Of a stretch of 64,000 nucleotides of DNA, positions 21,168 through 31,712 are shown in pieces. Both the position numbers and the translations under genes were made by a program. The notes beneath the pieces were generated by a model. It saw only the letters and a list, made by a program, of their open reading frames with translations, did not search any database and had not been told where the DNA came from. Where the stretch lies: positions 1 through 64,000 of the forward strand of contig DAYVGO010000007.1 of NCBI GenBank assembly GCA_045399315.1, read 5' to 3'. The first letter of the stretch is position 1, and each line of letters opens with the position of its first letter. The stretch is from Arsenophonus sp045399315. Its GTDB lineage: Bacteria > Pseudomonadota > Gammaproteobacteria > Enterobacterales > Enterobacteriaceae.

Positions 21168-22349
21168 TTAACAAATAGAGTCTGTTTTTGTTAATGCCAC
21201 TAATGGCACATTTAATTTTTGGTTAACAAAAAACAGGAACATTGTGATTGAATTGGCATTATTAAGTATTGTCTTTGCTTTAATATAGTTACTGCCACTA
21301 TTAAATACACTAACAATATTATTTTCATAATCTGGTCCGGTGACTAGAAAGCCATTTTTGTTGTAATTGATACTTTGCATTCTAGTAAAAACATCGATTT
21401 TGCCTTCGAAAGAATCAAAACCAACCGCTTCGATTTTAGAAGAAAGGGGAACGCTTAAAATATACCAATAATCTTTAGTTTTTAGCGCAATATGTGATAA
21501 TTCGTGGATAAAATTCCATGAGGTGGCATGAGAATATTCATGTATGACTGAATTGGTCATAAAGATACAGAATTCTGGATCGTTATCATACATCTCCATG
21601 CCAATTTTTGATTATTTTTGTTCTCTTTAACACTGATTATCTTATCCGGTAAATAAAGATTAACGAATTATGAAAATTTATTAATACATATTTTCACCAA
21701 ATTAATAATAGATTCATCGGTAGCAGAATCAGCATCCTTTATTTGTCTGAAATAACTAAGAATTTTTTGTTGTATGGATTTTTTCTCTATCTCTGATAAT
21801 TTATCGCTAAATAAGTTGTTAACAAGGTTAACCCCTTCTTTTACTTTTAAAAATGCTAATTCTAATTTTTGACCAAATATAGGATCTGAAATTTTAATAT
21901 TATCTAAACCAATAGCTTCTATGCTTTCATTAATTAAATCCATCTTTTTAAATGTTCTAATATTTGTTGAGTTCTTTATTCTTGTTGTTGTATCTCTTCC
22001 TTAATCTTTGGCTCAACGATTTTAATTGGATGTCCTGCTTTTAAACAGTCGATTTGTTTACCGGTCTCTGTTGGTATTATTTTACTGGATGCTCTCTGTA
22101 GTTTTTTATGATTAAGGAAGCTCTTGGTTTTTCTTCAATTAATCTGTCCTTATTTACTGTTATTGTTTTAACTGACAAAGCTAAATTAGTATTAGTATTA
22201 GTATTAGATATAGATTGAACATTCTGTTGAAAATATTCTTTTCTATTAATATTTTTAATGTCATATTCTTTTTTATAGTAAGAGTAAACATCCATACTAG
22301 ATAATGGATTATTTTGCGTATAAGTTACAGTATCATAGGATGATTGCAT
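21168..22349 (-). pseudogene. Putative zinc metalloprotease effector, broken
   Basis: I do not recognise a named protein. The gene starts at ATG 22349 and would give about 390 residues in three open pieces (22349-22077, 21943-21668, 21599-21168) linked by frameshifts. The N-terminal piece is Asn/Lys/Tyr-rich with no signal peptide. The middle piece is predicted helical. The C-terminal piece carries two HExxH motifs close together, VIHEYSHA and FIHELSHI, the second followed by KTKDYWY. In aspzincin (M35-like) peptidases HExxH is followed by GTxDxxY, and the second motif has this spacing with Lys for Gly. This suggests a zinc protease, perhaps a secreted effector. The family call is inference. 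Confidence 0.5.
22185..22206. repeat. Hexanucleotide microsatellite (TTAGTA)
   Basis: About 3.7 tandem copies of TTAGTA lie inside the putative metalloprotease relic. On the coding strand they encode alternating Asn-Thr residues. Copy changes here would keep the frame. Confidence 0.75.
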
Positions 22350-22652
22350 AAGTTATTTTTTACAAATGAGATATATTGTATAATAATATAATTTTTTATA
22401 TAAAACGTATAGTTAAATTAAATAGTCTATTATATAATTATTTATTTAATATAGTCATAGATTATCAAAATTTAATCAAGACTTTTAGATAGTTGTTTAA
22501 GCAGTTTTTAATCGACAAATTATTCTTATATTTTCTTAAATCTGAAATTTATGAAAATAAGTTGTGTAAAAATTAATGTTGAGGGTATCATGAATAAATT
22601 AAATTTAATTAATAAGGTCAGTTGTTGACCTTATTATGGTTAGAATTAAATA
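22350..22652. other. AT-rich spacer
   Basis: About 300 bases between the metalloprotease-like relic and the aldolase relic. No gene is seen; it should hold the promoter of the relic starting at 22349. Confidence 0.5.
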
Positions 22653-23282
22653 TCACTTAACTAATTTAACAGCTTCACGGATGAGTTGACCAATGGTGGC
22701 CCAATCTTGAGCTGACATTCATTGGTTATTAACCATCCATGATCCGCTCAAGCGACGACTTTTGGTAGAGCAAGATATTGGCGGATATTTACTGGACTGA
22801 TCCCGCTGGTTGGCATAATTTCTAATTGCGGGTATGGCGCAAGTAGTGTTGTTAGCATAGCTAATTCACCAGAAGGCTCCGCAGGGAAGAATTTGACAAG
22901 TTTAATATCGAGTTAAAGTGCTTGTTCAATTTGGCTTGGATTATTTATACCAGGAATAATTGCTATTTCTAATTCATGACATGCTGTTACCGTATCTGGG
23001 TTAAACCTGGTGAAACGATAAAATCAGCGTCAACTGCTTTAGTTTGCCAAATTTGTTCTCGGTTGATAATGTGGTGCCTGCTCCAATCAAAATTCTGTTC
23101 GACATCGTTTCTTTAAGTATTTTAATTGTTTCTGCAGCAGCATGAGTACGGAAATTAATTTCAGCTACTGGTAATCCGTTTGCAACTAGTGCCTTGCCTA
23201 AAAGAACAATATCTTGTGCTCGTTCAATGGTAATAACCGTAATGATCCTAAATTGCCGTAATCTCTCTGTTAGTGTGAGCAT
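22653..23282 (-). pseudogene. eda: KDPG/KHG aldolase (Eda-type), broken
   Basis: This is a class I aldolase of the Eda family, which cleaves 2-keto-3-deoxy-6-phosphogluconate to pyruvate and glyceraldehyde-3-phosphate. The open N-terminal part (23282-23001) has ALVANGLPVAEINFRTHAAA and RILIGAGTTL. The rest is in shifted frames: IAIIPGINNPSQIEQAL, then LVKFFPAEPSGE with the Schiff-base Lys region, MPTSGISPVNIRQYLALPKV, and the end IGQLIREAVKLVK. Frameshifts near 23000 and 22915 and stops near 22780 and 22720 break it. Other Eda-like enzymes (for example DgoA) cannot be excluded. Confidence 0.75.
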
Positions 23283-24060
23283 AATCAGTTTTCCTTTGGT
23301 GTTAAAATTGGTGAGTCATGTTTTTTGGGTTTGGATTGGAATGATAGCACTTTTATGTTAAATTACGATATCTGTTAGTTGTTCAATCATTAAATATGAT
23401 TAATGCCATTTTTGACCATTTTAATTGGATAGAAGACGCATTTATTTAACGGGATTAATGGTTGTAAAGCAAAAGTAGTGTTATTTAAATAAGCTTTGAT
23501 ACATTTTTATCATTAATCATTTTTATTTATATCTTTTAATTATAAGTAAAGAATAAAAACTATACTTTGCCCTGTCATTTATTACTAATATTCGTTGTTT
23601 AATTTTTATGTAAAATAAAAATGCTTGATATCTTTATAAAAATTCATTAGTAAAATATTATAACAATTTATTATTACTTAATATTTTTCCATTAGTAGCT
23701 TTTATTTTTTTGAATAAATATTTGTATATTTTTTTAAAGTAATTAAAAATTATACTTATTTTAAGTTATTTTTTACGCAAAACAAAAAATAAATGATATA
23801 TATTGTATTTCTTTATTATATAAATTAATTAAAGTTTTTTAGTGTTAAATTTAGCATAAAACTTCAATTAATTATTCATTGTATGTCAGTCGATTTAAAT
23901 GGTGTGTTGGAATAAAAATTCATTTAATCAATAATGTAAAATATCTTGTAATACTTGCTATAAGTAGTAATAAATTCGAGTAATATTTTTTTGTTAATCT
24001 ATTTCAATATCATAAATCTAAATAGATTTGGTTAAAATATAATTTTACCTTTCTTGTAAT
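23283..24060. other. Long AT-rich upstream region of the second pilus operon
   Basis: About 780 bases of very AT-rich DNA with no supported gene. It likely contains the old promoter of the plus-strand pilus operon. I saw no long flanking inverted repeats such as those of an invertible fim switch. Confidence 0.5.
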
Positions 24061-24082
24061 TTAGATAGAGGTATCTAAATTG
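24061..24082 (+). promoter_or_regulatory. Hairpin presenting the pilin ribosome site in its loop
   Basis: TTAGATA (24061-24067) and TATCTAA (24072-24078) form a perfect 7-bp stem whose 4-nt loop is GAGG, the Shine-Dalgarno of the pilin. The likely TTG start is at 24080-24082, eight bases after GAGG. A small RNA hairpin here could tune pilin translation. Confidence 0.45.
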
Positions 24083-24643
24083 CTATTATCTGCGACTTTA
24101 TTTTCGTCGAATATATTAGCTGCTACAAATGCAGCCGGTGGAATAATTTTATCTGTCTGAGCTATAAGTGATATTACTTGTAAAATTAATGGAGGTGATA
24201 GTGTAAACTTAACTATGTTGTTAGAACCAATTTCTACTTCCGATGCTGGAACAAAAGCATATACTGTTATTACAAAAAATCAGAAAGTATTTAAGTTAAC
24301 TTTTTCTGATTGTGCAGCTGCTGGAGGTCCGGGTGGTAATTTAAAATTTCATTTTTCATCACTAAATAGTATCTCTGCGGATGGTCAATATTTAGTAAAT
24401 GATACCGTTGATGAGAATGATCCTTCTGTAGCGAAAAATATCGGTTTTAGTTTGTCGAAATCAACAGCTCCTACTACAGTCATTCCATTAAATGTCCCAT
24501 ATGATACAGGAGTAAAAGGAGGTAAGACTGCACTGTAAGCTGATGAGGTAACGTTCGTAGTTAATTATTACAAAACGCGATCACAGGCTACTAAACCTGG
24601 GCCATTGCATTCAAAGTTAATCTATACTATCTCTTATTTGTAA
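24080..24643 (+). pseudogene. Type 1-like major pilin, two nonsense codons
   Basis: This is a FimA/MrpA-type fimbrial major subunit of about 187 codons in a single frame. The likely start is TTG at 24080. A signal-like segment (LLLSATLFSSNILAATNAAG) is followed by AISDITCKINGGDSVNLTML with the first disulfide Cys, then FKLTFSDCAAAGGP with the second, and the end KLIYTISYL. A TGA at 24158 and a TAA at 24536 interrupt an otherwise collinear frame, so only point changes have occurred and decay is recent. It is the first gene of a chaperone-usher operon and is followed by a terminator-like hairpin. Confidence 0.8.
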
Positions 24644-24652
24644 ATAATATTA

Positions 24653-24678
24653 ACCAGGCTCTTTCGAGTCTGGTTTTT
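24653..24678 (+). terminator. Terminator-like hairpin between pilin and chaperone
   Basis: A 9-bp stem (ACCAGGCTC with GAGTCTGGT, one G-T pair), loop TTTC and five T. Its place after the major pilin fits an attenuator that keeps pilin transcripts in excess over chaperone and usher, as known in several fimbrial operons. Confidence 0.75.
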
Positions 24679-24693
24679 AACGGACTATTTATT

Positions 24694-25368
24694 ATGAAAA
24701 AATTTCTTACTTATTATGTTAATTTTTTTCCAAAAATATATTAGCTAATATTGTACTTCATGGTACGCGTATCATTTATTATGAGGGTAAAGATAATGTT
24801 GTTGTATAATTAATAAATAATGGAAAATTATCTGTATTAGTACAATCATGGATTGATGATGGAAATATAAATTCTACACCAGAGAATAGCCATTCACCAT
24901 TTTATGTTTTCCTACCTATTGTGAAAGTAGCAGGACTAAAAGGACAATAATTAAAAATTATGTCATATAGTTTACCAAAAGATAGAGAAAGTGTTTTTTA
25001 TTTAAATATTTTTGATATTCCAACAAAACTAGAAAATAAGCAAGATAAAAACGTTTTGCAATTAGCGATTAAATCAAGAATTAAATTGTTTTATCGGCCA
25101 AAAGAATTAACTACTTCGCCAGAAGAAATATATAAAAATAAATTATAAATTAGAAGATAATAGCATTCAAATAACAAATAATTCTAAGTATTATTTCACA
25201 ATAGTAAAAATTACTAATATTAATGATACAGAGAGAAATTTGACAAAATAAAAGATGATCCATCCTTTATCAAAATTCAAATTGGCGCTGAAAAATAAGA
25301 TTAAACATGATAAATTAATAGTCACTTATGTTGATGATTTTGGTGTTTATAAGACAAAAAAATATTAA
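24694..25368 (+). pseudogene. PapD/FimC-type pilus chaperone (first copy), broken
   Basis: This is a periplasmic pilus chaperone. ATG 24694 opens a short signal-like start (MKKFLTYYVNFF) and a frameshift in a T run follows at about 24730. The body reads NIVLHGTRIIYYEGKDNVVV, SVLVQSWIDDGNINSTPENS, FYLNIFDIPTK and LQLAIKSRIKLFYRPKEL, the conserved QSW and KLFYRP motifs. Stops near 24810 and 24948, a frameshift at 25146 and a TAA near 25248 break it. It lies 15 bp after the hairpin and directly before the usher. Confidence 0.8.
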
Positions 25369-25389
25369 CCTTAAATGAGAAGATAAATC

Positions 25390-27921
25390 CTGAAAAAAAT
25401 ATATTATCTTCATAATAGCTTAATTTTATTGGCTATGTTGGATTATATACCAGAGTTATTTGCAGAGGAATTTGATACTTCTTTGCTAGTAGGAAAATCA
25501 GCACAAGGAGATATATCCCGTTTTTATCAAAATAGTGAAGTTCTTCCCGGTAAACAGTTGGTAGATATTTATGTAAATGATGATTGGAAAGGACAATTCG
25601 AAATTACTATTGGAGAAAAAAACAAAAATATTATTATTAATTTTAAAGATGCTAATAAATTAGGTTTAAAACTTTACACACACCGGACTGGTGATTGAGC
25701 AAAAACCTACCATTTCGATGGATAGTTTAGTTAATAATATCAAGTATTATTTAGATGTTAATCAGTTAGCATTTAATATTTCAGTTCCTCAAATTTTGCT
25801 AATTAAATCTGAAGTGGGTTATGCGGATTCAGTGAATTGGGACTATGGTATGTCTGCAATTATTCTTTCTTATAATAGCAATTATTATAAATATAAGGAG
25901 AAAAAAATAGTAAACAACGAAATGAAGTTTTTTTTACCAATTTAAATTTTGGTATTAATTTAGGTGCCTGGCAATTTCGTGATGAATCAAATTATTCTTA
26001 TTATTCCAGTGGCGATCATAAATGACTGAATAATACCCGTTACTTATGCTGTTCTTTCAGTGCTATCTCTTCAAATTTGCTATTAGGTGATTTTTATACC
26101 TGTTTCTCATTGTTTATTAGTATTCGTTTTAGAGGCGGGGCATTAGCAACGGAAATGAATATGTTACCTAACTCCAGTCAAGAATTTACGCCTATTTTTA
26201 GAGGTGTCACCCAAACTAATGCATTAATAAAAGTGTATCAGAATGGAAATTTGATTTACCAAGAAACGATTCCTCCAGGCGAGTTCAAGTTCAGTGATAT
26301 ACGAGCTGCTGGGGGAGCGGCCGATCTTTCTGTTATTGTGCAGGAAGCCGATGGTCGTCAAGAGTCTTTTACAGTGCCGTTTTCAGCAGTACCTAATATG
26401 ATGAAAGCAGGTATATATACTTATAATATTTTGGCTGGACAATTAAAAATGGCTAATACTCATTTCCAGTCAAAATTCGTACAAGGAGAAGCATATTATG
26501 ATATCAATAACTTAGTCACCGTTTATACGGGTTTAATTGGAAATCGTGATCATACGGCTATTTTACTGGGTAGTGGTTGGGATTTTCCATTTGCTTTTTC
26601 AGTTGATGCTACTCATGCGACTGTTTCTTTAGATACAGGCAAGAAGTAAGAGCAAAGTTTTCGGGTAGCTTATAGCAAGTTTTTGCCAGAAACAGTGACC
26701 AATTTGACGATAGCGGCGTATCGTTATTCAACTGGAGATTATTATAGTTTTATTGATTCTATTTATGCTCATGATAATTATCACGCGTGGCATAAATATC
26801 AAACGATTATTAAAGTTTAACCCCAATAATCGAGATGGAAATAATTCCTCAGATTTATATTTGGCAACTTTTGATGCTCTGCGTGGTGCCCGTGCCAGAA
26901 ATACATTTAATCTAAATTTAAATCAGCATTTGGGCAAAGATAATGGTGTCATTTTTCTGGCTGGTACGCTCAGAAACTATTGGAATGTTGGCGGTACTAG
27001 TCGAGATTATCAAATAGGTTACTCAAATAGTTATAAAAATATCACCTATAACTTATCTGTTTCACGAGTAAGAAAAAGAAATACTGATCGAAAAGAAGAA
27101 ACCCGTTATTACTTTAGTGCGAGTATCCCTATTAATCTATTTAGTCATAATGCTTATCTCAGTTCTGGTATTTATATGACTGATTCCAACTATAGACAAG
27201 CTAATATCAGTCTGAGTGGAACAGCGGGTAAATATGATTTCATCAACTATACGCTAACCGCCTCCAATCAGAGAGGGAAATAATTTAATTAGTGGCAATA
27301 TAAACTATCACAATCCTTATAGTACGATTGGTGCTTCATATAGTGAAGCAAATAATTATCGACAGTTAGGTTTAAATGCTCGAGTAACCATTGTTACATT
27401 TCCTTACCATATTCTTGCTTCCGGCGAAACAGCTAATACATTAGCGGTGCTTGATGCACCTATAGCTGAGAATTTAGTTGTTAATAATAATCGAGCCGTG
27501 CTTACTAATAAACAGGGTTTAGCATTAGTCACCAATGCTACCCCTATCGCACAAACGTTTATACCTTTTCTCATACTAAACAGACATCAGGTGCTGAGAT
27601 TATCGGCAATGTAGCACATGTGATCCCTTATGAAGGAGTGGTCAGTTATATCAAACTGGAAACGGATCAGTAAAAAACTTATATGTTAAAGGCAAATTTT
27701 GCCGATGGTAGCAATTTGCCTTTTGGTACCGAAGTTACCAATAGTCAGGGGGAATTTGTAGGTTATGTTGGCCAGTCAAGTGTGCTTTATATAAAAAGTG
27801 ATCAGTTACCACAATCACTTAATGTCAAATTAAATACTGGCGGTAAAACAGAATGTGTCATTCAGCAACCGGAACACACATTAAATCTTAATCGTAATAT
27901 TTGCCATAGTCGGGAAAATAG
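25390..27921 (+). pseudogene. FimD/PapC-type outer-membrane usher, broken
   Basis: This is a classical pilus usher of about 840 codons. The N-domain is readable from 25429 (AEEFDTSLLVGKSAQGDISR, PGKQLVDIYVNDDW). The plug region carries LLGDFYT and RGGALATEMNMLPNSSQEFT, with FTPIFRGVTQTNALIKVYQN after it. The barrel includes TNFNLNLNQ-type strands and GYSNSYKNITYNLSVSRV. The C-terminal domain has GTEVTNSQGEFVGYVGQSSV and LNVKLNTGGKTECVI. Frameshifts or stops fall near 25698, 25945, 26024, 26650, 26820, 27283, 27560 and 27670. No clear ATG start is visible; CTG at 25390 is in frame. The natural stop before the adhesin ATG is also lost. Confidence 0.8.
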
Positions 27922-27922
27922 T

Positions 27923-29004
27923 ATGAATAAATTAACATTAGTTTTTTATTATTATCAGCTTGTTCAATGGGTCAATCTGTTTATGCCGACTGCAAACCCA
28001 AAACTGCGATTACTGCACCTAGTTTGTATTATGATTTATCTGCTAATTTTAATGGTTCTACAACGACAGTCACAAAAACAGATAAAACTACTTTCCCGGG
28101 AACATTTACTTACTTGTGGCTACCCAGGGTTTATTTTGTCTAATGTGATTGGTATTGCTTCACCATTGAAAGGCCGTGTAGCAATGATAGGATTTAATGG
28201 TGGCAAGCAGTTGTTCAGATTACCATGACGGCGATGCAAAAGGATTGCGTGACTGATATGCCAAGAGGTACCCATCCTACATTCAATTTAGATACTAATT
28301 TTACCTTGAAGTTTACCTTGTTGAAGCGCAAACCGAGTGGCTATTATATTGAAGTTGCTGGTGATACTGCGAAAATCTCACCTTTTATCTTGGTATCAGA
28401 TGCTTCCTCGCGGGGTATTCTGGTATGATTAATTGAAATTGTAACGAAATTAACAGAATTCTTATTAAATTGGCAATGGCCCATTGATAGTAATGATATT
28501 TTCTGCAGTCAATTACCATTAGGTATAATTCTATTGCGACTACTTGTAATTTTTCAAACAAAGGGTTAGTAGTTAATTTACCAATTGTTACTATCAGTGA
28601 TCTTAAAAATAGCGATAGACCCGGTTATCAACCTTTTACACTGAATTTTAGTTGCAACGATCTTATGACTGGCAATAAAACGACGCGAAACATTGCCATG
28701 TTTTTAGCGAGTAATAATTTACATAACTCAGATAAAACCGTGTTAATAAATACCACATCACAAGGCGCGAAAGGAATAGGATTTTCGCGTTGTTCAAGGT
28801 AATAAAACTTCATCGCCAATTGTGTTTTCCAGTAGTGAAAGTGTGCAGGGCAATGCGACAACTATTTTTAATGTTTCTGCTGGCGGTTCTTTGGCACCTT
28901 CCTTTGCCATTAATATGAGGGTCTATTACTATGCTTATGATTTGAATAATATTTCAGCAGGGAAAATAACCTCAACCGCTATTTTAGTATTTTCTTATGA
29001 CTAA
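27923..29004 (+). pseudogene. Two-domain fimbrial adhesin, broken
   Basis: This is a tip adhesin with an N-terminal receptor domain and a C-terminal pilin domain. It starts at ATG 27923 with a signal-like MNKLTLVFYYYQLV, shifts frame near 27965 (YADCKPKTAITAPSLYYDLS), and the second half of the receptor domain is readable at 28225-28428. The pilin domain reads LVVNLPIVTISDLKNSDRPG, FTLNFSCNDLMTG, ASNNLHNSDKTVLINTT and ends with AGKITSTAILVFSYD, the donor-strand-type C-terminus. At least four frameshifts or stops. The receptor cannot be guessed. Confidence 0.65.
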
Positions 29005-29034
29005 ATGCTATTAATTATAAGGATTGATAAGAAC

Positions 29035-29716
29035 ATGAGAAAAAAATTTACTTAGCTATCTTCTTATATTTTGTTGTTTTTTTCAAGTTATAGTAGTGTT
29101 TTTCTTAAAGGAACTCGATTTATTTTCCCAGCTGAAAGAAAAGAAGTCGTTATGCAATTAGTTAATTCAAGCGATAACTCATCACTGGTGCAAGGTTGGG
29201 TTGATGAAGGTAATCTTAATTCTACCCGGAGTCAACACAAGCTCCTTTTATCGTGACACCGCCGGTTGTTAAACTAAACTCTAGAGCAGGAGCACAACTT
29301 TATATTAGACGGTTAGCAAATTAGTTGCCGACCGATCACGAATCTGTTTTTTATCTTAATGTGTTGGATATTCCGCCAAAACCAACTAACTTAAAAACCA
29401 AGAATACTTTACAGTTAGCTTTAAGAACACGAATTAAATTGTTTTATCGACCACAAAATATCAGCAAAACTTCTCAAGATATAGCAGATCACATAAAAAT
29501 CAATAAGGCTGGTAAGGCACTTTTTATTGCTAACCCAACCGCTTATTTTTTACTATGTCTGCACTATATAATCAGATAGATAAAGATAATGTTTTATCTG
29601 GTAACGTTATGTTGTCCTCTTTTTCACAACAAACAGTAGAAAATAAAGGCCATATTGACTTAGATAATGAGGTTTGGGTTGAGTATATTAATGATGAAGG
29701 ACAATTTGTGAACTAA
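29035..29716 (+). pseudogene. PapD-type pilus chaperone (second copy), broken
   Basis: This is a second chaperone of the same operon. ATG 29035 follows an AAGGA site. The sequence has FLKGTRFIFPAERKEVVMQL, SLVQGWVDEGN, then after a frameshift APFIVTPPVVKLNSRAGAQL, FYLNVLDIPPKPTNLKTKN and LALRTRIKLFYRPQNIS. The last domain (LSGNVMLSSFSQQ) is in another frame and ends at 29716. A TAG near 29053, a TAG near 29322 and two frameshifts break it. Two chaperones flanking usher and adhesin suggest one served the adhesin specifically. Confidence 0.75.
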
Positions 29717-29816
29717 TTTAAAAAAATTAAATAATATTGGACTACCGTTTATTTCGGTTATTAAACGCGGTTTATTATCGGTGTTGGTTTTAGCTAATAA
29801 GATCTAATGTGTAGGT

Positions 29817-30611
29817 TTAATAGCTAGCACTAGATTGTTGTTGCCAGAGATGGGCAGCAACAAGCGCTTTCCAGGGAGAAAATGAGGCTAACCATTTAAA
29901 TAATTGAAATCCCAAAGCAAGGAATAACTGATTGTCCATGGTCCAATTCCTTTTATTTCATTACGTTTTTGTGTCCATACTGAGAAATTGGTTTCATCTA
30001 GCTGAGCATTTAATATGTGATGATCTCTTTTTAACATATGCATAATGCAATAAGTGTTTTTGCTTTACTGATAAGAGAAGCCACATGTCTGTAGTTTTTA
30101 TTCACCATGAGCTTGAATTGCTCAGAAAGAAGAAAAACACCAAATTCCTAAGTGGTGTTGTTTACCAAAAGCCTGAATGAATCGGCGGTGAATGGCAATA
30201 GCGGCAGCCCCACTAATTTGTTGCTCTATAATTGTCCAACTAATAGTTTCAAATGCTGTTGCTGCTTGATAAATTCTTAGACCTCGTTGCCGAGAAATTA
30301 ACTTACTAATAACTGGGTGGTTATAATATTTATCTTCAAACGGTTCAATCTTTTGATATAAACCAAGCATATTTTTGCCAAGTTTTTCTAGTTTTTCCCT
30401 CATTGATGAGGGGATAGGGATTATCAATGTGCAGAGCCAGCGAAACACTATTTTTGTTTAATATAAAAGTTAACTCAGCAGCTTGTCCATACCATGTAAT
30501 TCCTTTTCTTAATTGGTTGTTAATTACAATTTCCGCTACACTTTGTTTATCTCGTAAGTGATAGGCAAGAAAGTCTTGGTAGTGATAATTGTTTGGTAAA
30601 TGGATGATCAT
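29817..30611 (-). pseudogene. AlkA-like DNA-3-methyladenine glycosylase, broken
   Basis: This is a base-excision repair glycosylase of the HhH-GPD superfamily, AlkA type. The N-terminal domain is open at 30611-30345 (MIIHLPNNYHYQDFLAYHLR, GITWYGQAAELTFILN). After a frameshift near 30430 the second domain has HPVISKLISRQRGLRIYQAA, FETISWTIIEQQISGAAAIA and, after further breaks near 30120-30000, the helix-hairpin-helix IKGIGPWTISYSLL. The end HLWQQQ lies at 29830. Stops near 30131 and 30060 and frameshifts make it non-functional. Loss of alkylation repair is common in reduced symbiont genomes. Confidence 0.7.
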
Positions 30612-31712
30612 ATTATTGCTGGCATTTTCTTATGTTTATTTAAATTTCAATTTAATGAGCATATCCCGTTTATTATGCTAAGAACAGTAACATAACAAGA
30701 CCTAAAATGAATGCAAAATATCCATATCTCATTCTGTGGTTAGTAATATAAAAAATAAAAAGTTACTTTTGTTTCCATTATGGTTAGAAGATATTACCAA
30801 CTATATTATAGTTTGCCTGTTTAGTTAATATCCTGCTGGTTTAGCAAAATTTGGATTAAATGAGAATGTGTTATTAGGTATTATTAATCATTTATCAATG
30901 AATTTTTTGCTATTTTGCGTTTTTTTCTTATTACTTAATTTTTGCTTAAGTAGAAATTGGGGTGCCAATATTCTATTTTTAAATTTATCACTAAATATAA
31001 TTGGTTGGTTAATCGTTATTAAATATTCGTCCATTGGAATGGTATTAGATAAATGTTAAAAATGAATCTGTTTTGCTAAGTATAAACATTTCTATTTGTA
31101 ATATATTTTTAATAAAAATAATAATTGGCTGGTGATTAGTTAACAATTCGGCAATAAAAACATTGTTTAATCTGATTTTTGTTAAAATTTTTAAATAAAA
31201 AAATCAAATAATAAAAATAATATTTTTTAAATTAATGGATTACATTGCCTTAGCATAAGCTTTTGTTGTTTTTTTGATGTTAACTTTGTATTTATGTTAA
31301 TTTTTTGAGTTACTATTGTAGGGCGATATGAATTCATAATAAGAAACAAATTTATACTTTTTTAAATAAAACTTATCTATATTTTATTGTAAAAAAGATA
31401 ACTAAACAAAGGAATATTGTAAATGGAATATTATGATTCCCTTTTTCACCCTTCATTAATCTGTTTTATCTATTAGTTAGTATTAACTTAAAGTGATCTA
31501 ATGCTTATTTAATTGATGATTATAAAAATGGTAATTTTTTAAATATCAATATAGAGATTGTGGATAAAGCAGTGACGATAAGAATAGCTGCATGTCAATG
31601 TTTTTATTTATTAATCAAAGCGTAGATTGAAATTATTATTTAATACTTGTTTTTAATTTTACTCAATAAATAGTAGCTGGATTTTTATATTATTTAGATA
31701 GGGAAATTATTT
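30612..31712. other. AT-rich region with a faint membrane-protein relic
   Basis: About 1.1 kb. From 30706 to 31059 a plus-strand frame with one stop reads hydrophobic segments (LLFPLWLEDITNYIIVCLF, then NHLSMNFLLFCVFFLLLNF), which may be an old small membrane protein that I cannot name. The rest, 31060-31712, holds no gene and should contain the promoter of the inverse autotransporter that starts at 31713. Confidence 0.35.

Noticed and set aside
22185..22206. TTAGTA tandem repeat as a phase-variation element.
   Set aside because: The unit is six bases, so copy change keeps the frame, and the gene is already broken by other lesions.
23283..24060. Invertible promoter (fim-like switch) upstream of the second pilus operon.
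   Set aside because: No pair of long inverted repeats was seen and no site-specific recombinase gene is present in the window.
30868..31059. A 63-codon hydrophobic open frame as a small membrane protein gene.
   Set aside because: No ribosome site, and similar hydrophobic codons continue upstream through a stop, so at most it is a relic piece. Recorded only as part of the non-coding stretch.
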